Shown: piece after piece, positions 34,076 through 44,518 of the stretch
How the letters are laid out: the number at the start of each line of letters is the position of its first letter
How positions within the stretch are numbered: position 1 is the first letter of the stretch
Assembly: GCF_025244845.1 (NCBI RefSeq)
Contig: NZ_CP104264.1
Coordinates: forward strand, 496,001 to 560,000
DNA length: 64,000 bases
Direction: 5' to 3'
DNA from: Arthrobacter sp. zg-Y1171
Lineage (GTDB): Bacteria > Actinomycetota > Actinomycetes > Actinomycetales > Micrococcaceae
Notes under the pieces: model-generated
The model's input: only the letters and a program-made list of their open reading frames with translations
Databases searched by the model: none
What the model was told of the DNA's origin: nothing
Position numbers and translations under genes: made by a program

Positions 34076-35149
34076 TTGCGAGATTTTAGTGCACGCCTGG
34101 CCACTGCCGAGGAGATCGCCAACTGGGACAAGCACGTGCTGGCCAACCCCGGCGGCGGCAATGTCCTTCAGTCAGCGTCCTTCGCGGAAGTGAAGTCCCA
34201 CCACGGCTGGAATCCCGTCTACCTGGCCTTCACCGGACCCGATTACGTGACCTACACGTTGGCGATCGAGAAGAAGGTCCCGGCCCTCGGCAGCCTCTGG
34301 TACCTCATCAAGGGTCCCGACGTCGCCGCACCCGAAGATGTGCCGCTGGTGGTGAACGCGCTGGCACGGTTCATCAAGGAGACCCGCCGCAAGGTTTTCG
34401 CGATCAAGGTTGAGCCGGACATCGTGGACAGCGAAGAGGTCCAGGCCCTGTTCACGGGGGCCGGATTCATCAAGACCTTCAACCTGCAGCCCAACGACTC
34501 CACTGCCCTGCTGGACACTACGCCGGACGAGGAGCAGCTGCTCAAGAACCTCTCCTCCCGGGGCCGGAACGCGGTCCGCCGGGCGATCCGCGAAGGCGCG
34601 GATGTCCGCCGGGTCGAGCCGACCGAAGAGAACATGCGGATCATGTACCGCCTGATGGCCCACATCGAGGACCGCTCTGCGGCGCGGCTGCGCTCCTACG
34701 AGTACTACCACCGGTTCTGGTCCAACTTCGTTGCTGCCGGGCAGGGACGCTTCTACTTCGCATTCGAGGACGGGGAACCCACTGTGGGTGCCTTCGTGAT
34801 TGCCTACGGCAACAAGGGCACCTACAAGGACGGCGGGTCCAAGCCGCGGCGCTCCCAGTACGGGGATTCGCACCTGGTCCAGTGGACCGCGATCACCGAA
34901 CTCAAGAAGGAGTGCGGCATTGTCCAGTACGACTTCTGCGGCACACCGCCGAGCAACCAGCTCAAGGACAAGAGCCACCCGCATCACGGGCTGGGTCTGT
35001 TCAAGACCAGTTTCTCCAAGACGGTCACGGATTTTGTCGGTTGCTACGACTTCATTGTGGATCCGATCCGCTATCGCATCTGGAACACCATCGGCGAACG
35101 CGTGGCGCGGCAGATTTACTGGCGCCGCCACCAGCAGCCGTTCTACTAA
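34076..35149 (+). CDS. FemAB-family peptidoglycan aminoacyltransferase
   Basis: 357 residues with the double-GNAT Fem fold and no coiled-coil insert. Recognisable parts: NVLQSASFAEVKSHHGWNPVY, FNLQPNDSTALLDTTPDEEQLLKNLSSRGRN (split here by family position), VGAFVIAYGNKGTYKDGGS and VQYDFCGTPPSNQ. Fem ligases add amino acids from aminoacyl-tRNA to the lipid II stem peptide, building the interpeptide bridge. It begins with TTG; GAGG lies only 4 bases upstream. A GATAGACT -10-like box at 33973-33980 would give a ~90-base leader. The threonine/serine exporter follows after 60 bases. Confidence 0.87.
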   Translation: MRDFSARLATAEEIANWDKHVLANPGGGNVLQSASFAEVKSHHGWNPVYLAFTGPDYVTYTLAIEKKVPALGSLWYLIKGPDVAAPEDVPLVVNALARFIKETRRKVFAIKVEPDIVDSEEVQALFTGAGFIKTFNLQPNDSTALLDTTPDEEQLLKNLSSRGRNAVRRAIREGADVRRVEPTEENMRIMYRLMAHIEDRSAARLRSYEYYHRFWSNFVAAGQGRFYFAFEDGEPTVGAFVIAYGNKGTYKDGGSKPRRSQYGDSHLVQWTAITELKKECGIVQYDFCGTPPSNQLKDKSHPHHGLGLFKTSFSKTVTDFVGCYDFIVDPIRYRIWNTIGERVARQIYWRRHQQPFY

Positions 35150-35209
35150 GCAGCAGTTCCACCAGGCAATAACCCGGGCGGGTCCCGGAACAGGCGAAAG
35201 GGTGAATCC

Positions 35210-37159
35210 TTGGAGAACACAGCCGATCCGGGTGGGCGCAAGCCCGGATCGAATCCGGATTCGGCACTGAATCCGGACCCGGTTGCGGGGCCCATTCCGT
35301 TGATCAGCATGCCGGCGCGCCGGCGGGCGGAGCCAGCAAAGGCGCAGCCGGAGAGCCCTGAACCCGGGAAGGTGCGGCCGGGGAACCCTCAGCCCGGCAG
35401 CGCCCAGGCAGGGAAGCCACAGGCCCAGAGGGCAAAGTCCGGCAAGGGACCCCGGCCGGGGCAAGGCGCGGCCGGGCGGCCTTCGCGGCAGGCTGCCAAG
35501 ACGCCGGCCCCGCCGTCGAAGGCTCCGGGGCAGCCGGCCACCGGCATGGACATGCCCACCGCTGCCCTGCGCAGCACCCGGCCCAAGCCGCCTCCTCCCA
35601 CCACGTCGGTAATCCGCCCGGGTGGCTCCAAGGTGCTTCGGCCGCCGACGGGCCGCATGCGGACGACGGCCGACCCTCGCGAGAAACGGCCTGCCCGTAC
35701 GCGCAAAACCGTTCCACCGGGAACGGTGCCGCTGGCCTCGACCGCCGTCCGCGCCGACCGCTCATCCGCTGCGGCGCGGCGCATGCTGCGCAAGCTGGTC
35801 CAAGGGGAGAATCCGCCCACCCAGGCCATGTCCATTGTGGAACGGCTGGCCGGCAGCCCCTATGCCAATCCGCTCGTGCGCACCGCCGGGCCGGACGCGA
35901 ATGCCCGCAAGACCCTGGACCTGGCCCTCGGCATGGCCGAATCCATGTTCCGCTACGGTGCCGGCGCGCTGGAGGTGGAAACCGCCATCATTGCCGTGAC
36001 CGCCGCATTCGGGCTGGAAAGCATCGAAGTGGACATCACCAACCAGTCGGTGCTGCTCAACTACTCTCCGAAGGACCAGACCCCCATCACGGTGATGCGC
36101 GTGGTCCGTTCCTGGACGAACAACTATGCCGGGCTTGGCCTGGTCCACCAGCTGGTCACCGACATCATCGACGGGGGGCTCTCCCGCGCCGAGGCGGCCA
36201 ACCGGCTCAACGAGATCACGCACCAGCCCAAGCCTTTCCCGCGCTGGGCCGTGACGGTATCCGCCGGGGTGTTCGCAGCCGCCATCGTCGGGTTTATCGG
36301 CGGCGGCCCGCTCGCGTCACTGGTGGGATTCGCCGGAACGGTGATGGTCAGCCTGCTCCAGCGCGTGCTGGGCAGGTGGCGGGTCCCGGACTTCTTCACG
36401 ACGGCGGCCAGCGGCTTTGTGGTCACGGCCATGGCCATGCTGTTCTGGTCCATGGAGGTGCCCATTTCCCCGGGCATCGTCGTTGCCGGCGGCATCCTGG
36501 TTATGCTGCCCACCGGCCGTCTGGTCTCGGCCGTGCAGGATGCGATCAACGGATTCCCGGTCACGGCGTCCGGCCGGTTCCTGTCCGCGTTCCTGACCTT
36601 CGGCGCACTGGTGGCCGGCATCGCCGTCGCGCTCGTGCTGGGTGCCCTGATGGGAATGGGCCGGCTGAACGTTACCGATGTGGCCTCGTCACAGTATTCC
36701 TTCGCCGTGACCCTGCTGCTGCTGGCTATTGCGCTGGGAGCCATCTGCATTGTCGAACAGTCCCCGCGCCGGCTGGTGTTGCCCACGGTGCTGATCGGCA
36801 CTGCCGGTTTCCTGGTGTACCAGCTGGTGGAGGCAGGCGGCATGGGGCCGCGCCTTACCCCGGCGGTGGCCGCCATCTTCATCGGCATGGTGGCCCGCAT
36901 TGTCGCCCTGCGGATGGGTGCCCCGCAGCTGATCGTGGCGGTGCCGGCCGTTCTGTTCCTGTTCCCGGGGCTGGCGATCTTCCGGTCCATGTACGGCCTG
37001 AGCATCGGCACCGACGAGATGTACCAGGGTGTGGTGGGCCTGTTTGACGCGCTCACCGTCATTCTGGCCATCTCCGGCGGCGTGGTGCTCGGCGATAACC
37101 TGGGCCGGCCCTTCACCCGCAACCTCAACGGCAACGACCGGCGTAACCGGCGGCGTTAG
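35210..37159 (+). CDS. Threonine/serine exporter, ThrE family
   Basis: 649 residues beginning with TTG. Residues 1-180 are disordered (Pro, Gly, Lys, Arg, Ala-rich), an unusually long tail. Then comes the ThrE N-terminal domain (TLDLALGMAESMFRYGAGALEVETAII) and about ten membrane helices in two blocks. Corynebacterium ThrE exports threonine and serine and has the same split architecture. A perfect terminator hairpin follows. Confidence 0.87.
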   Translation: MENTADPGGRKPGSNPDSALNPDPVAGPIPLISMPARRRAEPAKAQPESPEPGKVRPGNPQPGSAQAGKPQAQRAKSGKGPRPGQGAAGRPSRQAAKTPAPPSKAPGQPATGMDMPTAALRSTRPKPPPPTTSVIRPGGSKVLRPPTGRMRTTADPREKRPARTRKTVPPGTVPLASTAVRADRSSAAARRMLRKLVQGENPPTQAMSIVERLAGSPYANPLVRTAGPDANARKTLDLALGMAESMFRYGAGALEVETAIIAVTAAFGLESIEVDITNQSVLLNYSPKDQTPITVMRVVRSWTNNYAGLGLVHQLVTDIIDGGLSRAEAANRLNEITHQPKPFPRWAVTVSAGVFAAAIVGFIGGGPLASLVGFAGTVMVSLLQRVLGRWRVPDFFTTAASGFVVTAMAMLFWSMEVPISPGIVVAGGILVMLPTGRLVSAVQDAINGFPVTASGRFLSAFLTFGALVAGIAVALVLGALMGMGRLNVTDVASSQYSFAVTLLLLAIALGAICIVEQSPRRLVLPTVLIGTAGFLVYQLVEAGGMGPRLTPAVAAIFIGMVARIVALRMGAPQLIVAVPAVLFLFPGLAIFRSMYGLSIGTDEMYQGVVGLFDALTVILAISGGVVLGDNLGRPFTRNLNGNDRRNRRR

Positions 37160-37177
37160 CAGCACCAAAAAAGACAA

Positions 37178-37210
37178 GAGCCCGGCCCGCTGCTGCAGCG
37201 GGCCGGGCTC
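37178..37210. terminator. Bidirectional terminator hairpin
   Basis: A perfect 15-bp stem (GAGCCCGGCCCGCTG with its exact complement) and a 3-base CTG loop lie between the convergent thrE-like and siderophore-interacting genes. An A-run (CAAAAAAG) on the 5' side would give a U tract to the leftward transcript. Confidence 0.85.
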
Positions 37211-37223
37211 CTTGCCGTCCGGG

Positions 37224-38087
37224 CTAGAGAATCTTGCCGACCGGCGTGCGCTTTTCGGCCTGGAAGACGTCTTCGGTGCGTCCCGCAGCCCAGTAGCCGG
37301 AAAGGGAGACCTGCCTGCGCTCCAGTCCACGGTGGCTGAACATGACATCGCGCAGGGACTTCATTGCCTCCCGCTCGCCGTGTGCAAAGACCTGCACGGT
37401 TCCATCCCGCCAAGGCGTCGCCGAAACGGCGTCGGTCAACATCCGGCTGCGCCCCGCGGGGACGTCCCCGCGGTACAGCCAGGTCAGCTCCACTCCCGCA
37501 GGCTTCGGCACCGGCTGGCGGTCGGCGGGGCCGGCGACTTCGATGAATGCCTGCCCGACGGCGTCCTGCGGCAGCGCGCGGAGCACGGTGGCAGCTGCGG
37601 GGAGGGCTGACTCATCGACAGCCAGCAGGTACCAGTCGGCGCCGGGATCGGGGTTGAAGGCGCCCCCGGGGCCGGAGAAGGTCAAGGGTTCCCCCGGCTC
37701 TGCCGAGGCCGCCCACGGCCCGGCCAGGCCTTCATCTCCGTGAACAACGAAGTCGATGCTGATTTCGCGTGCTTCAAGATCCACGTCCCGGACCGTGTAG
37801 GTGCGGGACACCGGCCAGTGCTCCCGTTCGCTCCGCGCCCGAATGGTGTCCAGGTCCTCGGTACCGTCAATCGGGCGGCCCTGCGGGCCAAACCAGATCT
37901 TGCAGTAGGCATCGGCGCAGCTGTTGGGCTGGAACTTGTCGAAACCGGGTCCGCCGGCAACCACCCGGACCATATGCTCACTGATCTGCTCGCGGCGGAG
38001 AACCTCAAGGGTCAGCAGGGGGCGCTGGCGGCGGGGAGCTGGAGACTCCGGCTCCTGCGGGCGCGGGGAAGTCATTGGGTCGGGCAT
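37224..38087 (-). CDS. Siderophore-interacting protein (ferric-siderophore reductase)
   Basis: 287 residues, ViuB/YqjH-type flavoreductase. The FAD site is SRTYTVRDVDLEA (RxYT) near residue 95, followed by HGDEGLAGPWAASAEPGE; the NAD(P)H-binding half has YLLAVDESALPAAATVLRALP. It reduces ferric siderophores in the cytosol to release Fe2+. AGGAG 6 bases before the ATG. No siderophore transporter adjoins it, but a DtxR-type regulator is in the window at 57140. Confidence 0.92.
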   Translation of the reverse strand: MPDPMTSPRPQEPESPAPRRQRPLLTLEVLRREQISEHMVRVVAGGPGFDKFQPNSCADAYCKIWFGPQGRPIDGTEDLDTIRARSEREHWPVSRTYTVRDVDLEAREISIDFVVHGDEGLAGPWAASAEPGEPLTFSGPGGAFNPDPGADWYLLAVDESALPAAATVLRALPQDAVGQAFIEVAGPADRQPVPKPAGVELTWLYRGDVPAGRSRMLTDAVSATPWRDGTVQVFAHGEREAMKSLRDVMFSHRGLERRQVSLSGYWAAGRTEDVFQAEKRTPVGKIL

Positions 38088-38147
38088 GGGTGTCTCCTAG
38101 GAAAGGGCCTGTAACTACCGTATCGCGCCGCCCTTACCGCGCCGCCC

Positions 38148-38927
38148 TTACCGCTCCCCGCGAAGCCGCCAGTCCACGGGGTCGGCGCCCTGCTGCGCCA
38201 GCAGTTCGTTAACCCGGCTGAACGGTCGGGAACCGAAGAACCCGCGTGAGGCCGACAGGGGACTGGGGTGCGCGGATTCGACGGTCGGCGCACCGCCGAG
38301 GAACGGGACAATGCCCTGGGCATCGCGTCCCCACAGGACGGCAACCAGGGGAACGCGCGTGCCGTCCGGGCGGCGGCGGGCAGCCAGTGCGCGCACGGCG
38401 AGCTCAGTGATTTCCTCCCATCCCCGCTTCCGGTGTGAGCCTGCTTCCCCGGCACGTACCGTGAGTACGCGGTTCATCAGGACCACCCCCTGATCCGCCC
38501 AGGCGCTGAGGTCTCCGGAGGGGGAGGGGGTGATTCCCAGATCGGCGTTGAGCTCGGTAAAGATGTTGTTCAGGCTTCGGGGAAGCGGACGTACGCCCTT
38601 CCCTACGGAGAAGGAGAGGCCTACGGCATGCCCGGGGGTGGGGTACGGATCCTGGCCTACGATCAGCACGCGGGCACTGGCCAGCGGACGTTGGAAGACG
38701 CGCAGGATGTTGCCGGGTGCGGGCAGGATGCGCTGACCGGCGCGGCGCTCCGCGTCCAGCTCGGCGGCTATTTCTTCAAGGCGCGTCTTCACCGGGGAGA
38801 GCACATGGGCCCAATCGGGAGCCATGAGGTCCTCAAGGCGTGTGGGTGCAGCGAAAGGAAAAGGGGTGTTTTCCCCCGGTGCGGCTTCGCCGGTGTAGGA
38901 AAAAAGCTGGGGTTCGTCAGTGCTCAC
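38148..38927 (-). CDS. ung: Uracil-DNA glycosylase, family 1
   Basis: 259 residues. Catalytic water-activating motif [22 protein letters not shown] and the leucine loop [18 protein letters not shown] are complete. It removes uracil from DNA in base excision repair. GTG start, weak RBS. It is divergent from the DUF3263 gene. Confidence 0.95.
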   Translation of the reverse strand: MSTDEPQLFSYTGEAAPGENTPFPFAAPTRLEDLMAPDWAHVLSPVKTRLEEIAAELDAERRAGQRILPAPGNILRVFQRPLASARVLIVGQDPYPTPGHAVGLSFSVGKGVRPLPRSLNNIFTELNADLGITPSPSGDLSAWADQGVVLMNRVLTVRAGEAGSHRKRGWEEITELAVRALAARRRPDGTRVPLVAVLWGRDAQGIVPFLGGAPTVESAHPSPLSASRGFFGSRPFSRVNELLAQQGADPVDWRLRGER

Positions 38928-39048
38928 TGGTCCATTTTGTCACCGGTGCGTTTGCGGTGCCTTGCCGACGACTGCCGTAAATGACAAGCCTGTTATTCCC
39001 AATTAGCATGGGCGGTAGATATATACAGGGATCTTTTTGGGAGTGAAT

Positions 39049-39357
39049 GTGGCGGAATCGGCCGAAGCCGAGCGGTTTTCCCTCGATGACGCAGTGGACC
39101 CGGACAGCCCGTTGGGTGCCCAGGAACAGCAGATGCTCGCGTTGGAACGGGCGTGGTGGAAATACGCCGGTGCCAAGGAACAGGCCATCAAGGACCTCTT
39201 CGGGATGTCGGCCACGAGGTACTACCAGGTCCTGAACGCCCTGATTGATACCGAGGAAGCCCTCGCCCATGATCCGATGCTGGTCAAACGATTGCGTAGA
39301 CTACGTACGACCCGCCAGCGTGCCCGTACCGCCCGCCGCCTGGGCACAGGCGTCTAG
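39049..39357 (+). CDS. DUF3263 protein
   Basis: 102 residues. The core AQEQQMLALERAWWKYAGAKEQAIKDLFGMSATRYYQVLN is the DUF3263 family, actinobacterial, with a predicted helix-turn-helix (AIKDLFGMSATRYYQVL) and a basic C-terminus (RRLRTTRQRARTARR), so probably a small DNA-binding protein. GGGAG with a 5-base spacer selects GTG 39049 over upstream TTG/GTG codons. The LytR-C protein follows after 67 bases, a commonly conserved pair. Confidence 0.87.
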   Translation: MAESAEAERFSLDDAVDPDSPLGAQEQQMLALERAWWKYAGAKEQAIKDLFGMSATRYYQVLNALIDTEEALAHDPMLVKRLRRLRTTRQRARTARRLGTGV

Positions 39358-39424
39358 CGCCGGTTCCCTCCAATGTTGGCCGCCCAGTACGCGGCGCCAT
39401 CAGAACAAGGATTGAAACTCCACA

Positions 39425-40048
39425 ATGAGCCAATACCCTCGGGATGAGTTCGACAAGGTCCCCGAAACGTCCGCGCGGCAGGGCGTGCACCGCGAACGCC
39501 TCATTCCCTCGCGTTCCAACGGGCTGGGGCTGCTGATCACCGTGGGTGTGCTCGCTCTGCTAATCGGCTTGGCAGCCTACTTTGTCCTGCCGCGGCTGGG
39601 CATCGGGTCCGGTTCCGCTGGTCCGTCCCCGGAAGCACAGGCTTCGGCCCCTGCTTCCGCGTCCGCCTCAGCTGCAGCCACACCGACTCCCGAGGCGAAG
39701 GCCGAGGATGCCTCACCGAGTCCTGCTCCGGCATCCACTCCAACGCCCACTCCAACGCCGACGCCGACTGCGCCCGCGATTGACCGTACCCAGCCGGTTG
39801 CAGTGTTCAACGCCAGCGGCGTGACCGGACTTGGTGCAGGCGTTTCCGGACGGATGTCCGCTGCAGGATGGGCAGTTGGAACGGTGGCCAACTGGGCCGG
39901 TGCGCCCCAGCAGGGATCCGGCGTCTACTACAGCTCACCGGAGCTGGCTGCCAATGCGCAGGAAATCGGTGCGCAGCTGGGCATTCCCGCGTTGGAAACA
40001 CCCGGCTTCACCAGCGTCACCGTGATCCTGGGCCCCGGATACCGGTAA
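39425..40048 (+). CDS. Membrane-anchored protein with LytR C-terminal domain
   Basis: 207 residues. A cytoplasmic N-terminus of ~35 residues, one TM helix (LGLLITVGVLALLIGLAAYFVL), a 70-residue Ala/Ser/Pro/Thr linker with a (TP)n run, then the LytR_C domain (QPVAVFNASGVTGLGAGVSGRM...). LytR_C is usually attached to LCP ligases that join teichoic acid or arabinogalactan to peptidoglycan; here it stands without a catalytic LCP domain. Predicted outside the membrane, wall-associated. Confidence 0.87.
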   Translation: MSQYPRDEFDKVPETSARQGVHRERLIPSRSNGLGLLITVGVLALLIGLAAYFVLPRLGIGSGSAGPSPEAQASAPASASASAAATPTPEAKAEDASPSPAPASTPTPTPTPTPTAPAIDRTQPVAVFNASGVTGLGAGVSGRMSAAGWAVGTVANWAGAPQQGSGVYYSSPELAANAQEIGAQLGIPALETPGFTSVTVILGPGYR

Positions 40049-40095
40049 ACGGGGCGTTCGGGTTAAAAGACCATAACGTTATCAACACGCCTGTA

Positions 40096-40111
40096 TGTGA
40101 TCGGGATCACC
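40096..40111 (+). promoter_or_regulatory. Candidate Crp/GlxR-type site upstream of the cold-shock gene
   Basis: TGTGA-N6-TCACC (N6 is TCGGGA) is close to the cAMP-receptor consensus TGTGA-N6-TCACA and includes the perfect repeat GTGATC-GG-GATCAC. TAGAGT at 40117-40122 is a plausible -10, so the site overlaps the -35 region. The start codon is ~130 bases further on, leaving a long leader as is usual for cold-shock mRNAs. Confidence 0.5.
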
Positions 40112-40249
40112 GTAGTTAGAGTGATGCCAGCCGGTTTGCGCTGCTGACCTCGGCCTCCCTCGGGAACCGACAGAGGGACGGATCCGGCGCCTCCGGCGTC
40201 CAAGCATGCCGCCGGAGGGCGGCATCGGAATCTAGGTTGGAGAAAGATC

Positions 40250-40453
40250 ATGGCGCAGGGGATCGTCAAGTGGTTCAACGGCGAAAAAGGGTACGGCTTT
40301 ATTACCCTCGACGAAGCCGAAACGGATGTGTTCGTCCACTGGTCCGCCATCCAGGCATCGGGTTACCGGACGCTGGAAGAAGGACAACGGGTGGAGTTCG
40401 AAATCGGCCAGGGCCAGAAGGGTCCGCAGGCCGAGGAAGTCCGCGCAGTGTAG
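40250..40453 (+). CDS. Cold-shock protein, CspA family
   Basis: 67 residues forming a single OB fold. RNP1 is KGYGFITL and RNP2 is DVFVHWSAI, with [11 protein letters not shown] at the front. It acts as an RNA chaperone in the cytoplasm. The ~120-base leader between the putative promoter and the ATG may carry cold-responsive structure. A strong terminator follows. Confidence 0.95.
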   Translation: MAQGIVKWFNGEKGYGFITLDEAETDVFVHWSAIQASGYRTLEEGQRVEFEIGQGQKGPQAEEVRAV

Positions 40454-40494
40454 GCCACTCCAAGTAACACCCTCCCGGCTTGGGGACGGGATCG

Positions 40495-40528
40495 GCAGCG
40501 GCGGAGCTTCGGCTCTGCCGCTGCTTTT
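40495..40528 (+). terminator. Intrinsic terminator after the cold-shock gene
   Basis: A 13-bp stem (GCAGCGGCGGAGC with GCTCTGCCGCTGC, one G-T pair) capped by the very stable TTCG tetraloop and followed by TTTT. Confidence 0.88.
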
Positions 40529-40590
40529 GCATTCGCCCGCCGGCTGCGGTCGGGAACGAATGTGAACCGGGTGGCATGTCGGCGTGATCG

Positions 40591-40617
40591 CTTGCACTCA
40601 GTGTGTGGGAGTGCTAA
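40591..40617 (+). promoter_or_regulatory. CIRCE element 1 (HrcA operator)
   Basis: CTTGCACTC-N9-GAGTGCTAA matches the consensus TTAGCACTC-N9-GAGTGCTAA with a perfect right half and two changes in the left half. TTGCAC within it could be a -35, with TAATTA 17 bases on. Confidence 0.88.
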
Positions 40618-40625
40618 TTATTGAC

Positions 40626-42447
<1,822 letters not shown>

Positions 42448-42478
42448 GCCCCCCGCAGCTCCTGCCTAAAGCGTAAGT

Positions 42479-42515
42479 AAGAAGCGCGGCACCCGGACCG
42501 GGTGCCGCGCTTCTT
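42479..42515. terminator. Intrinsic terminator after groEL
   Basis: An 18-base inverted repeat (AAGAAGCGCGGCACCCGG and its exact complement) around a single A forms a ~16-bp stem with a tight loop, flanked by A-rich and T-rich ends so it can work for both strands (groEL and the converging WXG100 gene). Confidence 0.88.
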
Positions 42516-42575
42516 GCATTTAAGGGCGTACCGCCCTGCCAAGCGCCGGTGCAGCCCCCGGCATCGGCGGCGCGG

Positions 42576-42866
42576 TCAGTGCATAAAGAGCGAAGTGTTC
42601 GCCGCCTCCGTCTCGGCGTACTGCGCCGATGCGAAGGCCAGCGCCTGGTTGATGCTGTCCAGCGATTCCTCCACCCGGGCCTGCGTAGCCCGCCAGTCGG
42701 TAACCAGCAGCTGGAAATTGGACGACGCCGATCCCCGCCAGATCTCACTCAACGAGGCCAGCCCGGCCTGCATACCGTTCACGTCTGCCCGCAGGCGTTC
42801 GATCGTTCCCTGCACTTCGGCACTCTTGGCAGCCAGCGCCTCGCTGTCCACGGCAAATAAAGGCAT
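42576..42866 (-). CDS. WXG100-family type VII secretion protein (EsxA-like)
   Basis: 96 residues, all helical, with a central W-x-G turn (SEIWRGSASSNF) between two amphipathic helices, the ESAT-6/CFP-10 hairpin. C-terminal ESLDSINQALAFASAQYAETEAAN includes a Y-x-x-x-E-like secretion signal (YAETE). AGGAGG 6 bases upstream fixes the ATG at 42866; the frame stays open further upstream but has no reason to be coding. Presumably exported as a dimer by a type VII system encoded elsewhere. The five-gene ESX-like operon lies 2.4 kb away. Confidence 0.88.
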   Translation of the reverse strand: MPLFAVDSEALAAKSAEVQGTIERLRADVNGMQAGLASLSEIWRGSASSNFQLLVTDWRATQARVEESLDSINQALAFASAQYAETEAANTSLFMH

Positions 42867-43047
42867 GATTTCCTCCTGGTAGCGGCTTGGATCGGATACC
42901 GGAAGGGTAGGGCGGCAGACGGCCGGCAACGCGCGGACCACCAAGGGGTGTGGAGTTGCCGCGGCGGGTCTGCCTCGGGGAACACGTTGTGGAGGGCAGC
43001 ACGGTCCCTCCTGCCCCTCTGGAGCCCCCGCGTGCGCCCGGGGAGGG

Positions 43048-44514
43048 TCAGTTGTCGCCAGCCTCGTCCGGACGCTCGGGGAACTGCTCCGGAGCGCGGT
43101 AGGGCAGGCGGATGGAGAGGGTGGCGCCTCCGCCTTCTGTTTCGGCCAGCCGCACCGTCCCGTCGTGCTGGGCCACCAGTGCCGCCACGATAGCCAGCCC
43201 GAGGCCGGTGCCGCCGGTCTCCCGGTAGCGGGAGGAATCGGCGCGGTAGAAGCGTTCAAACACCCGTGCGGCGTCGTCCTCGGAAATCCCGGGCCCGTGG
43301 TCCCGTACCTCCAGTACCGCATCCATCCGGTCATGGATAACGGGGGCAACTCCGACTGCCACTTCGATGGGGGAACCCGCCGGTGTGTAGCGCAGGGCGT
43401 TGGTCATGAGGTTCGCCACGACCTGCCGCAGCCGGGCCTCGTCTCCCATGGTGGGTGCGCTCTGCGGCGCGTGGCCGTCCAGCCCCACCACCCGAATGTT
43501 CCGATCGGGTGCGCTGGCCCGCGCGTCCAGTGCGGCGTCGTTGCCCAGGATCATCAGGTCCACCGGCTCGTATTCGAGCGGGCGCTGCTCGTCCACCCGG
43601 GCCAGGGTCAGGAGGTCCTCGACCAGTTGTCCCATACGCTTGGCTTCGCTCTCGATCCGGCCCATGGCGGCGGAGATCTCTTCGGGTTCCTGGAGGGCAC
43701 CGTGACGGTACAGCTCCGAGAATCCGCGGATGGTCACCAGCGGGGTCCGGAGCTCGTGGGAGGCATCCTGGACGAAGCGGCGCATCTTGCGTTCAGACTG
43801 GGTGCGGGCGGCGAACGCCGTTTCGATATGGGCCAGCATGGCGTTGAGTGAGCGGGACAGGCGGCCGATTTCCGTGGCCGGGTTGCCCACCTCCACTCGG
43901 CGGGACAGGTCACCTGCGGCAATGGCGGCAGCGGTTTTTTCCACCTGGCTCAGCGGACGGAACTGCCGGGTGACTGCCCAGTAGGCGATCCCCGTGGCGC
44001 CCAGGGTTCCGAGCAGCCCGACCGAAAACACCAGCGACGCCGCCTCGTCCACGGTCGCGGCGACCGAGTCCAGCGGGATGGCAACGGCGACGGAACCGGG
44101 GAGGTTCTCGAAATCGTAGATGCGTACCCGCCAGCCCTTGGACGTCGGCTCGGTGCCGCGGACATCGAAGCCCTCGGTACCCATCGCCTCCACTTGATCG
44201 GAGGTGTAGTTACCGAGGTTCGGGATGTCCGTTGCCGACTCCGAGTGCGTGGCCGGACCATGGCTGCCGTCTTCGTTCAGGTACAGCCCGTAGTACCGGA
44301 ACAGCGAGGCATCAGTACTCGGCTCGTTCACCAGCAGGTAGCGCGACACCTTGGACGCATTCGCGTCGATGTCTGCGTCCAGCCGGTCCACGAGTATCTG
44401 GCGCAGCAGGGTAATGGTGGCGAAGCCGGTGATAGTCACCGTAACCACCATGAGCACCGCCATGATGGCGAGCAGCTGCGACCGAAGTGAAGCGGATTTC
44501 CAGCGCCTTATCAA
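43048..44514 (-). CDS. Sensor histidine kinase
   Basis: 488 residues. TM1 at ~13-37 (LLAIMAVLMVVTVTITGFATITLL), an extracellular sensor of ~125 residues, TM2 at ~165-187, HAMP, HisKA with phospho-His in VQDASHELRTPLV, and HATPase with N box LMTNALRYTP and G boxes DHGPGISEDD and GGTGLGLAIV. The partner regulator is directly upstream (4-base gap). It resembles actinobacterial TrcS/PhoR-like kinases; the signal is unknown. Confidence 0.94.
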   Translation of the reverse strand: MIRRWKSASLRSQLLAIMAVLMVVTVTITGFATITLLRQILVDRLDADIDANASKVSRYLLVNEPSTDASLFRYYGLYLNEDGSHGPATHSESATDIPNLGNYTSDQVEAMGTEGFDVRGTEPTSKGWRVRIYDFENLPGSVAVAIPLDSVAATVDEAASLVFSVGLLGTLGATGIAYWAVTRQFRPLSQVEKTAAAIAAGDLSRRVEVGNPATEIGRLSRSLNAMLAHIETAFAARTQSERKMRRFVQDASHELRTPLVTIRGFSELYRHGALQEPEEISAAMGRIESEAKRMGQLVEDLLTLARVDEQRPLEYEPVDLMILGNDAALDARASAPDRNIRVVGLDGHAPQSAPTMGDEARLRQVVANLMTNALRYTPAGSPIEVAVGVAPVIHDRMDAVLEVRDHGPGISEDDAARVFERFYRADSSRYRETGGTGLGLAIVAALVAQHDGTVRLAETEGGGATLSIRLPYRAPEQFPERPDEAGDN

Positions 44515-44518
44515 GGTC

